From: Streptomyces griseoflavus
GTDB lineage: Bacteria; Actinomycetota; Actinomycetes; Streptomycetales; Streptomycetaceae
NCBI RefSeq assembly: GCF_014649995.1
Contig: NZ_BMUC01000001.1
Location: 676,865-740,864, forward strand
DNA: 64,000 nucleotides
Direction: 5' to 3'
Below the pieces are notes generated by a model. It had not been told where the DNA came from. It did not search any database and saw nothing but the letters and a program-made list of their open reading frames with translations. The stretch's first letter is position 1. Each line of letters opens with the position of its first letter. The position numbers and the translations under genes are program-made. Positions 56,390-64,000 of the stretch are shown piece after piece.

Positions 56390-57606
56390 GGCTGCTGCTT
56401 CTTCGCGCGGCCGCTGAACAGGAAGCCGATGCCGATACCGGCGATCAGGCAGACGCCGACGAACCACCAGACACCGAAGCCGGAGTCGTCCTTCTTCTCG
56501 TCCTTGTCGCCCTTGTCGTCCGACGGCTGGGTGGCCTTCTCGGGGGCGGGTCCGGTCGCCGTCAGCCGCTCGACCAGGTCCGTGCCGCCGAAGGCGCGCG
56601 GGTCGGCGCCCGTCGCGTGCGCGGCGAAGATCAGCTGGGCGTAGGCGGCGGGACCGCTCTGCGCCGCCCAGCCGGCGGCGTTCTTCTCCAGCCAGTCGGC
56701 GGCGGCGCCGGCCTGCTCGGTGGAGCCCTGCGCGGCGAGCGCGACGACCGCGTCGGCCGTGTTGCCGTAGTCGGGCTGGTCCTCGGCGCCGGGGAGGGCG
56801 GAGACGAGGTGGCCGCTCCCGGCGAGGGCCTTGGTGAGGTACGCGGCGCCGTTGGCGGCGGCCTGCCCGGGGCTGTCCGCCGTCGCGCAGGCGGCGTCGG
56901 CCTGCCCGCCCTTGCCGGGCCCGGCGGCCAGGCCCGCGCCGGTCGAGCCGAGCACGCCCGCCGCCGTGGCGTCCGCGTTGGCGATCAGCGTGCCCTTCTT
57001 GTCCGGCTGGAAGGCGAAGGCGCCCGCGCCGTCGCCCTCGCAGGGCAGCGCGAGCCCGAGCAGGGCGTCGTAGGGGGACTTGCCGTCCTTCTTCACCTCG
57101 GCGGGCTTCTCACCGGCGGCCGCGAGGGCGCCGATGACGACCGAGGTGGAGTTGGTGTCGCTGGCGCCGCCCGCGATGTAGCCCCAGCCGCCGTCCGTGT
57201 TCTGTACGGACTTCAGCCAGCCGACCGCCTTGTCCGTCACGGCGTCGTGGCCGCCGAGCGCGGCGAGCGCCTGGACGGCGGCGGCGGTCTGGTTGGTGTC
57301 GACCGTCGTCCTGTCGTCGCACGCCTTCGCGGTGTCGGCGCGGTACGGGGCGAAGGAGCCGTCGGCGCACTGCTGCCCGGTCAGCCAGTCGACGGCGGCC
57401 TTCGGCGGCTCGACGTCGGCCGTGTGCTGCGCGAGCAGGGCGAGCGACTGGCGCCACACGCCGTCGTACTGGGGGTCGCTGTCGCCGTACAGGGCGGAGG
57501 GGAGCGCCGGCTTCGACGGTGACGGGGACGGGGCGGCGGCGGCCGGTGCGGCGGCGCCGATCACGGCGACGGCGGCCAGGACCGCTGCGCTGCGGCGGAG
57601 ATTCAT
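56386..57606 (-). CDS. Surface-anchored prenyltransferase/squalene-oxidase-repeat protein, transcobalamin-like barrel
   Basis: A 406-residue exported protein. Signal peptide about residues 1-24 (cleaved near AAAA), then an (alpha/alpha)6-barrel built from repeats such as VDWLTGQQCADGSFAPY, TAAAVQALAALGGHD, LKSVQNTDGGWGYIAG and AAAYLTKAL, each with the Q-x-x-D-G-x-W/F motif. The C-terminus has one membrane helix (WWFVGVCLIAGIGIGFLF, about 378-395) and a KK tail. Animal transcobalamin and intrinsic factor use this barrel fold to hold cobalamin. As the first gene behind a cobalamin riboswitch it is a strong candidate for an external corrinoid-binding protein. Start ATG 57606 opens the signal peptide. 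Confidence 0.9.
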   Translation of the reverse strand: MNLRRSAAVLAAVAVIGAAAPAAAAPSPSPSKPALPSALYGDSDPQYDGVWRQSLALLAQHTADVEPPKAAVDWLTGQQCADGSFAPYRADTAKACDDRTTVDTNQTAAAVQALAALGGHDAVTDKAVGWLKSVQNTDGGWGYIAGGASDTNSTSVVIGALAAAGEKPAEVKKDGKSPYDALLGLALPCEGDGAGAFAFQPDKKGTLIANADATAAGVLGSTGAGLAAGPGKGGQADAACATADSPGQAAANGAAYLTKALAGSGHLVSALPGAEDQPDYGNTADAVVALAAQGSTEQAGAAADWLEKNAAGWAAQSGPAAYAQLIFAAHATGADPRAFGGTDLVERLTATGPAPEKATQPSDDKGDKDEKKDDSGFGVWWFVGVCLIAGIGIGFLFSGRAKKQQP

Positions 57607-57618
57607 GATCGGCGGGTG

Positions 57619-57715
57619 CCTCTCCCTGAAGAGGGGCCGGGCAGCGCGGGACACCCCGGCGGCTCGGCTCCGTATACCTCGACGGTGCCCGTGCGCCGGC
57701 GGGACTGCCGGGCAC
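57619..57715 (-). promoter_or_regulatory. Expression platform between cobalamin aptamer and first gene
   Basis: On the minus strand, CCTCT and AGAGG (complement of 57619-57634) form a small hairpin that includes the ribosome binding site GGGAGAGG, so translation can be blocked. Further upstream a 7-bp stem (57685-57691 with 57709-57715) closes a larger hairpin. Confidence 0.5.
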
Positions 57716-57734
57716 GTGAGCCGGTCACGATCCG

Positions 57735-57838
57735 TGTGGGGCAGTCCGGCTCACCGTCCCGGCCTCGCGGCGGACGGCTCACGGTTGCGGGTCAGCGCCG
57801 GAATTGCACCGGCTTCCCCCCGTACGGGTGTGATGACG
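57735..57838 (-). promoter_or_regulatory. Cobalamin riboswitch aptamer
   Basis: Read on the minus strand: GGGGGGAAGCCGGTGCAATT (near 57801-57820), CCGGCGCTGACCCGCAACCG (near 57781-57800), then GTGAGCC and, after a variable arm, GAGCCGGACTGCCCCAC as the B12-box equivalent. GCCGGTGCAATTCCGGC (57797-57813) is the conserved hairpin. These are core elements of the cobalamin riboswitch class. It regulates the five-gene operon ending at 52029, normally switching it off when cobalamin is plentiful. Confidence 0.88.
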
Positions 57839-57944
57839 ACGCCGCCACTCTACCCGCCCGTAGGAAGGGGGTCGGGGGTGGTCGTGGGAGGGGTGGACGG
57901 AGTGAGGCCGTGAGGTGACGGAGGTCACGGGGGCGACGAGAGGT

Positions 57945-57989
57945 GGCCCGCACCCGCGCGCCCCGGGGAGGGGGTCGCGGGTGCGGGCC
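57945..57989 (-). terminator. Terminator of the xylanase gene
   Basis: Perfect 14-bp stem: GGCCCGCACCCGCG (57945-57958) with CGCGGGTGCGGGCC (57976-57989), 25 bases beyond the stop codon. Confidence 0.75.
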
Positions 57990-58013
57990 GGTGCGCGGCG
58001 GGTGCCGGCCGGG

Positions 58014-59675
<1,662 letters not shown>

Positions 59676-60395
59676 TCAGGAGGCGTCGGAGGACCGCGGG
59701 GCCGCCAGGTCCACCAGGCGGCACGCCGTCTCGATGTCGGCCCCGACCTGGGCGGTCGAGGCGCGGCCCGAGAGCCAGGTGATGAGGGCCGAGTGCCAGG
59801 TGTGCTCGATGACGCGGACCGCCGAGAGCTGGTCCGGCGTCGGCTCGGTGAGCCCCATGGCGTCCAGGATGATCACCGTGGTCCGCCGGGAGACCTGGTC
59901 GACCTCCGCGCTCACGCTGCGGTCCGCGAAGGTCAGGGCGCGCACCATCGCCTCGGCCAGCTGCGGTTCGCGCTGGAGTGCCCGGAAGGCCCGCGTCAGG
60001 GTCTCCGCGACCCGCTCGGCGGCGGTGTCACCGGCCGGGGGATTCCTGCGCAGCGTCGCGTGCAGGTGCTCCAGCTGGTCCTGCATCGTGGCGACCAGCA
60101 GATGGACCTTGGACGGGAAGTAGCGGTACAGCGTCCCCAGCGCGACCTGGGAGGACTCGGCGACCTCGCGCATCTGCACCGCGTCGAAGCCGCCCCGGCC
60201 GGCCAGTTGGGCGCACGCCCGGAGGATGCGGAGCCGGCGCGCCTCCTGCCGCTCGGTGAGCGGGGAGGCCGGGTCGGTGCGCGGGGCGGTGGAGGGCGTG
60301 CGCGGGGGAGCGGGGTCGGTGCGCGTCGTGCCGGCCTCCGGTCGCGCCGGCCTGCCGGCCCCGGCCGCCTCGGTGCTGTGGGCTTCCGCGGGCAT
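59676..60395 (-). CDS. kstR: KstR-like TetR-family regulator
   Basis: A 239-residue repressor. A disordered Pro/Thr-rich N-terminus (about residues 1-45) precedes the HTH: RRLRILRACAQLAGRGGFDAVQMREVAE (about 54-81) and VALGTLYRYFPSKVHLLVATM (here about 85-105). From memory these match mycobacterial KstR closely, as does LAEAMVRALTFADRSVSAEVDQV in the ligand domain. KstR represses sterol and lipid catabolism genes and is released by an acyl-CoA thioester of a sterol intermediate. Start ATG 60395 opens MPAEAHS; the frame extends to 60479. A perfect match to the KstR operator consensus is found 139 bases upstream, on the promoter of the divergent operon. Confidence 0.85.
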   Translation of the reverse strand: MPAEAHSTEAAGAGRPARPEAGTTRTDPAPPRTPSTAPRTDPASPLTERQEARRLRILRACAQLAGRGGFDAVQMREVAESSQVALGTLYRYFPSKVHLLVATMQDQLEHLHATLRRNPPAGDTAAERVAETLTRAFRALQREPQLAEAMVRALTFADRSVSAEVDQVSRRTTVIILDAMGLTEPTPDQLSAVRVIEHTWHSALITWLSGRASTAQVGADIETACRLVDLAAPRSSDAS

Positions 60396-60533
60396 GGGTC
60401 CCGTCCGTGACAGTCGGTGAGGGTCGATGATCGGACAGCATGGCACGCCGTCCGTCGTGGCGTGAATCACCTGATCCACTGCTCACAGCATCCCTACCTG
60501 CCGGTAGATTCGGATCCTCCAGACGATCAACTC

Positions 60534-60580
60534 TGAAACTTGTTCTAGATCGGCGTCCCGGCGTACTGTCGCGGGACAGT
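60534..60580 (+). promoter_or_regulatory. KstR-type operator on the promoter of the glycosyltransferase operon
   Basis: TGAAACTTGTTCTA at 60534-60547 fits TNNAACNNGTTNNA, the mycobacterial KstR operator, at every fixed position. It overlaps a promoter: -35 TTGTTC (60540-60545), 18-base spacer, -10 TACTGT (60564-60569). A second dyad, ACTGTC-GCGG-GACAGT (60565-60580), covers the -10 and start-point region. Binding would block the operon beginning at 60601. Confidence 0.7.
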
Positions 60581-60600
60581 GCAGGAGAAGGGGGCCCAGA

Positions 60601-62067
60601 GTGACCGCTGAGGCCAGTCAGGCCGGGCCCTCGGCGGGCTCCGCATCCGACGGCTTGCGACCGCTCCGGATCGCACTCCTCACCTACAAGGGAAACCCGT
60701 TCTGCGGCGGCCAGGGCGTCTACGTGCGCCACCTCTCCCGCGAACTCGCCCGCCTGGGGCACCGCGTCGAGGTGATCGGCGCCCAGCCCTACGCCGTGCT
60801 CGACGAGGGCTACGACGGGCTGAGCCTCACCGAGCTGCCCAGCCTCGACCTCTACCGCCAGCCGGACCCCTTCCGCACCCCGAAGCGCGGTGAGTACCGC
60901 GACTGGATCGACGCGCTCGAGGTCGGCACCATGTGGACCGGGGGCTTCCCCGAGCCGCTGACGTTCTCCCTGCGCGCCCGCCGCCATCTGCGCGCCCGGC
61001 GCGGCGACTTCGACGTCGTCCACGACAACCAGACACTCGGCTACGGCCTGCTCGGCGACGTCGGCGCACCCCTGGTGACGACCATCCACCACCCCATCAC
61101 CGTCGACCGGCGGCTCGAACTGGACGCCGCCGGGAACTGGCAGCGGCGCCTCTCGGTGCGCCGCTGGTACGCGTTCACGCGCATGCAGAAGCGGGTGGCG
61201 CGCCGCCTGCCGTCCGTGCTGACCGTCTCCGGCACCTCGCGCCAGGAGATCATCGAGGACCTCGGCGTGCGGCAGGACCGCATCCACGTCGTCCACATCG
61301 GCGCCGACACCGACCTGTTCTCCCCCGACCCGTCGGTGGCGGTCGTCCCCGGCCGGATCGTGACCACCTCCAGCGCCGACGTGCCGCTGAAGGGCCTGGT
61401 GTTCCTCGTCGAGGCATTGGCGAAGGTGCGGGCCGAGCAGCCCGACGCCCACCTCGTCGTGGTCGGCAAGCGGCCCACGGAGGGGCCCGTCGCCCAGGCC
61501 GTGGAGGCGTACGGCCTCGAGGGCGCCGTCGAGTTCGTCAAGGGCATCTCCGACGCCGAACTGGTCGACCTGGTGCGGTCGGCGCAGGTCGCCTGCGTGC
61601 CGTCGCTCTACGAGGGCTTCTCCCTGCCCGCCGCCGAGGCCATGGCCACCGGCACCCCGCTGGTCGCCACGACCGGCGGCGCGATCCCCGAGGTCGCCGG
61701 ACGTGACGGGGAGACCTGCCTGGCCGTCCCGCCCGGTGACGCGGGGGCGCTGGCCGCCGCGCTGACCCGGCTGCTGGGCGACCCCGGGCTGCGGGCCCGC
61801 TTGGGCGCGGCCGGACGCGAGCGGGTGCTGCGGCAGTTCACCTGGGCACGCGCGGCCGAGGGCACGGTGGCCCGCTACCGCGAGGCGATGGCGACCGCGG
61901 CGGCCGGCGCGGGCCGTGACACCGGCACCGCCCCCGCGGCGGAGCCCGCCGCGCGCCGCCCGGTCCCGGCCGGCCCGGACGTCCTCCCCGACACCCTCGC
62001 GGACACGGGCGCCGTCACCGTGACCGCGGCCGACACCTCCGATCGTGAAAGCAGGGCCACGTGCTGA
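60601..62067 (+). CDS. Glycosyltransferase family 4 (GT-B fold)
   Basis: A 488-residue cytosolic GT-B glycosyltransferase. The N-terminal acceptor domain starts at LRIALLTYKGNPFCGGQGVYVRHLSREL (here about residues 21-48). The C-terminal donor domain has the E-x7-E motif as YEGFSLPAAEAMATGTPLV (about 337-355) and the preceding phosphate-binding SSADVPLKGLVFL (about 258-270). It transfers a nucleotide-activated sugar to a lipid or glycan acceptor. The last 60 residues are a disordered Ala/Pro/Thr tail. GTG 60601 has GGAGAAGGGGG upstream. Its stop overlaps the methyltransferase start by 7 bases. Confidence 0.92.
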   Translation: MTAEASQAGPSAGSASDGLRPLRIALLTYKGNPFCGGQGVYVRHLSRELARLGHRVEVIGAQPYAVLDEGYDGLSLTELPSLDLYRQPDPFRTPKRGEYRDWIDALEVGTMWTGGFPEPLTFSLRARRHLRARRGDFDVVHDNQTLGYGLLGDVGAPLVTTIHHPITVDRRLELDAAGNWQRRLSVRRWYAFTRMQKRVARRLPSVLTVSGTSRQEIIEDLGVRQDRIHVVHIGADTDLFSPDPSVAVVPGRIVTTSSADVPLKGLVFLVEALAKVRAEQPDAHLVVVGKRPTEGPVAQAVEAYGLEGAVEFVKGISDAELVDLVRSAQVACVPSLYEGFSLPAAEAMATGTPLVATTGGAIPEVAGRDGETCLAVPPGDAGALAAALTRLLGDPGLRARLGAAGRERVLRQFTWARAAEGTVARYREAMATAAAGAGRDTGTAPAAEPAARRPVPAGPDVLPDTLADTGAVTVTAADTSDRESRATC

Positions 62068-62807
62068 CCGTCGACTTCTCCCGGTTCCCGCTCGCCCCGG
62101 GCGACCGTGTCCTGGACCTCGGATGCGGAGCCGGCCGGCACGCCTTCGAGTGCTACCGGCGCGGTGCGCGGGTCGTGGCGCTGGACCAGAACGGCGAGGA
62201 GATCCGCGAGGTCGCCAAGTGGTTCGCGGCGATGAAGGAGGCCGGCGAGGCGCCCGCCGGGGCCACCGCCACCGCCATGGAGGGCGACGCCCTCGCCCTG
62301 CCCTTCCCGGACGAGTCCTTCGACGTCGTCATCATCTCCGAGGTGATGGAGCACATCCCCGACGACAAGGGCGTGCTCGCCGAGATGGTGCGGGTGCTCA
62401 AGCCGGGCGGACGCATCGCGATCACCGTGCCGCGCTACGGCCCGGAGAAGGTCTGCTGGACCCTCTCCGACGCCTACCACGAGGTCGAGGGCGGCCACAT
62501 CCGCATCTACCGGGCGGACGAACTGCTGGCGAAGATCCGCGAGGCGGGACTGCGTCCGTACGGCACCCACCACGCGCACGCCCTGCACTCGCCGTACTGG
62601 TGGCTGAAGTGCGCGTTCGGCGTGGACAACGACAAGGCGCTGCCGGTACGGGCGTACCACAAGCTGCTGGTCTGGGACATCATGAAGAAGCCGCTGGCCA
62701 CCAGAGTCGCCGAGCGGGCGCTGAACCCGGTGATCGGCAAGAGCTTCGTCGCGTACGCGACCAAGCCGCACCTGCCGCGTGCCGCGGTCGAGGCGGACGC
62801 CACGTGA
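62061..62807 (+). CDS. Class I SAM-dependent methyltransferase
   Basis: A 248-residue methyltransferase. Motif I is VLDLGCGAGRHAFE (about residues 17-30), then VVALDQNGEE with the acidic residue for the SAM ribose, GDALALPFPDESFDVVIISEVMEH (here about 75-98) and VLKPGGRIAITVPRYGPEK (about 113-131). The C-terminal part has many aromatic residues (SPYWWLKCAFG) and could bind a lipid or glycan. GTG start overlaps the glycosyltransferase end; its own stop overlaps the next start (GTGA). It probably methylates the product of the neighbouring glycosyltransferase. Confidence 0.92.
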   Translation: MLTVDFSRFPLAPGDRVLDLGCGAGRHAFECYRRGARVVALDQNGEEIREVAKWFAAMKEAGEAPAGATATAMEGDALALPFPDESFDVVIISEVMEHIPDDKGVLAEMVRVLKPGGRIAITVPRYGPEKVCWTLSDAYHEVEGGHIRIYRADELLAKIREAGLRPYGTHHAHALHSPYWWLKCAFGVDNDKALPVRAYHKLLVWDIMKKPLATRVAERALNPVIGKSFVAYATKPHLPRAAVEADAT

Positions 62808-63898
62808 CGACCTCCAGGACTCCCCGGACTCCTCGGACCGAACACCTCGTCCTCACCGGTGTGCTGACGGCCGACCAGGCCGCCGAGACCGTCGCCGGAA
62901 TCCTCGCCGTGCAGCGGGAGGACGGTGCGATCCCGTGGTTCCGTGGACACCACCTCGACCCGTGGGACCACGTCGAGGCCGCGATGGCCCTGGACACCGC
63001 CGGTGCGTACGAGGCCGCCGAGCGGGCCTACCTCTGGCTCGCCCGGCACCAGCTGGAGGACGGTTCCTGGTACGCGGCGTACGCCGACGGCGACCCGCTC
63101 GACATCACCGACCGGGGCCGGGAGACCAACTTCGTCGCCTACATCGCGGTCGGGGTGTGGCACCACTACCTCTCCACCGGGGACGACATCTTCCTGGACC
63201 GCATGTGGCCCACCGTGTGCGCGGCGGTGGAGTTCGTGCTGCGGCTCCAGCAGCCCGGCGGGCAGATCGGCTGGCGGCGCGACGACGACGGAACGCCCAC
63301 GGCGGACGCGCTGCTCACCGGTTCCTCCTCCGTCCACCACGCGCTGCGCTGCGCGCTGGCCATCGCCGAGCAGCGCGAGGAGCCGCAGCCCGACTGGGAG
63401 CTGGCGGTCGGCGCGCTGCGCCACGCGATCCGGCACCACCCGGAGCGGTTCCTGGACAAGGACCGCTACTCGATGGACTGGTACTACCCGGTCCTCGGCG
63501 GCGCGCTCACCGGCCCGGAGGCCAAGGCCCGCATCCAGGAGGGCTGGGAGCGCTTCGTCGTGCCCGGCCTGGGGGTGCGCTGCGTGGTGCCCAACCCGTG
63601 GGTGACCGGCGGCGAGTCGGCCGAACTCGCCCTGGCCCTGTGGGCGATGGGCGAGTCCGACCGTGCGCTGGAGGTGCTCCAGTCCATCGGGCACCTGCGC
63701 GACGCGGAGAGCGGCCTGTACTGGACGGGGTACGTCTTCGACGACGACGCCATATGGCCGCGCGAGCTGACCACGTGGACGGCCGGCTCACTCCTGCTGG
63801 CGGTCGCCGCCCTCGGCGGCCACGAGCCCACCTGCGCGGTCTTCGGCGGCGAACACCTGCCCAGGGGCCTGGACCCGGACTGCTGCGCCCTCACCTGA
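62804..63898 (+). CDS. (Alpha/alpha)6-barrel protein of the prenyltransferase-like type
   Basis: A 364-residue soluble helical-barrel protein. Repeats with the Q/L-x-x-D-G-x-W theme are seen: AVQREDGAIPWFRG (about residues 29-42), RHQLEDGSWYAAY (about 82-94), RLQQPGGQIGWRRDDDG (about 146-162). It has neither the DxDD motif of squalene-type cyclases nor the prenyltransferase DDxxD. The fold is shared with glycoside hydrolases and lyases, so it could be a glycan-processing enzyme; acidic residues RDDDGTPTAD and DKDRYSMDWYYP are candidates. GTG 62804 overlaps the methyltransferase stop. It ends the three-gene operon. Database names of prenyltransferase are by fold, not by activity. Confidence 0.85.
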   Translation: MTTSRTPRTPRTEHLVLTGVLTADQAAETVAGILAVQREDGAIPWFRGHHLDPWDHVEAAMALDTAGAYEAAERAYLWLARHQLEDGSWYAAYADGDPLDITDRGRETNFVAYIAVGVWHHYLSTGDDIFLDRMWPTVCAAVEFVLRLQQPGGQIGWRRDDDGTPTADALLTGSSSVHHALRCALAIAEQREEPQPDWELAVGALRHAIRHHPERFLDKDRYSMDWYYPVLGGALTGPEAKARIQEGWERFVVPGLGVRCVVPNPWVTGGESAELALALWAMGESDRALEVLQSIGHLRDAESGLYWTGYVFDDDAIWPRELTTWTAGSLLLAVAALGGHEPTCAVFGGEHLPRGLDPDCCALT

Positions 63899-63901
63899 AC
63901 C

Positions 63902-63928
63902 CCGGACCGCCCCTGGCGGGCGGCCCGG
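63902..63928. terminator. Terminator between convergent genes at the right edge
   Basis: CCGG-A-CCGCCC (63902-63912) pairs with GGGCGG-C-CCGG (63918-63928), one mismatch. Confidence 0.6.
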
Positions 63929-63929
63929 T

Positions 63930-64000
63930 TCAGTGGCGGCGCATGCGGCCGGCGATGGCGTGGCCGATGAACAGGTGGACGACGGCGGCGAGTCCGTAGC
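63930..64000 (-). CDS. C-terminus of a membrane protein (runs off the right edge)
   Basis: The last 22 residues of a minus-strand protein are visible: YGLAAVVHLFIGHAIAGRM then RRH and a stop (complement of 63930-63932). The hydrophobic, Gly/Ala-rich stretch followed by a basic end is the last transmembrane helix of an integral membrane protein. The family cannot be read from this fragment. Confidence 0.55.
   Translation of the reverse strand, partial: YGLAAVVHLFIGHAIAGRMRRH

Overview
The window is about 72-73 % G+C with strong G/C third-position bias, many GTG and TTG starts, 4-bp stop/start overlaps and long spurious antisense open frames. Gene content (a homodimeric-type AceE, duplicated TerD genes with a TerC-like protein, DUF4429, DUF3052 and SCO2322-type families, DHA2 exporters, a secreted GH10 xylanase) points to a chromosomal core or near-core segment of a Streptomyces species. 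I see no insertion sequence, prophage, CRISPR array or rRNA. One tRNA is present, tRNA-Val(UAC) at 31416-31487.

Layout. 1-6.3 kb: the edge of an unidentified gene, then a minus-strand set of a small conserved protein, an HSP90-family ATPase and a 991-residue TPR protein. 6.4-14.2 kb: serine hydrolase, MerR regulator with aldo-keto reductase, DUF4429/SHOCT protein, alpha/beta hydrolase, and a divergent TetR/DHA2 exporter pair. 14.3-18.5 kb: aceE, a DUF3052 protein and a peroxiredoxin. 18.6-27.6 kb: a large Ter stress locus with TerD twice, a TerC-like DUF475 membrane protein, a TerA-like protein, a TerD with a Pro/Tyr-rich tail, and a three-gene enzymatic operon (TIM-barrel C-C lyase, a PRTase-TRSP-PRTase-PELOTA fusion, HAD phosphatase). 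27.7-36.2 kb: DedA proteins, small conserved proteins, a DUF4097 lipoprotein, DoxX, PhoD-like phosphatase and a secreted DUF1524 nuclease. 36.4-38.1 kb: a manganese (yybP-ykoY) riboswitch, its TMEM165/GDT1-type membrane protein, and a HAD phosphatase. 38.6-49.6 kb: PG-binding membrane protein, DHA2 exporter fused to a MarR-like domain, acetyltransferase, two related helical proteins, FHA protein, O-methyltransferase, ProP-type transporter, and a GT87/PAP2 membrane protein. 49.7-51.7 kb: a DUF4246 protein and a secreted SLT-type muralytic enzyme. 52.0-57.9 kb: a five-gene operon behind a cobalamin riboswitch encoding a complete ECF transporter plus two surface-anchored proteins. 58.0-64.0 kb: GH10 xylanase, a KstR-like TetR regulator, and a glycosyltransferase/methyltransferase/(alpha/alpha)6-barrel operon.

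Three blocks look like working systems. The Ter locus combines membrane and Ca-binding stress proteins with enzymes thought to make a nucleoside-like compound; both halves carry the same ECF-sigma-like promoter pattern (GGAACC, 17 bp, CGT). The B12 operon joins a riboswitch, EcfS/EcfA/EcfT and a transcobalamin-like barrel protein into a probable corrinoid capture-and-import machine. The KstR-like regulator has a textbook KstR operator lying on the -35 box of the glycosyltransferase operon. Functional assignments rest on reading motifs by eye; no database search was possible.
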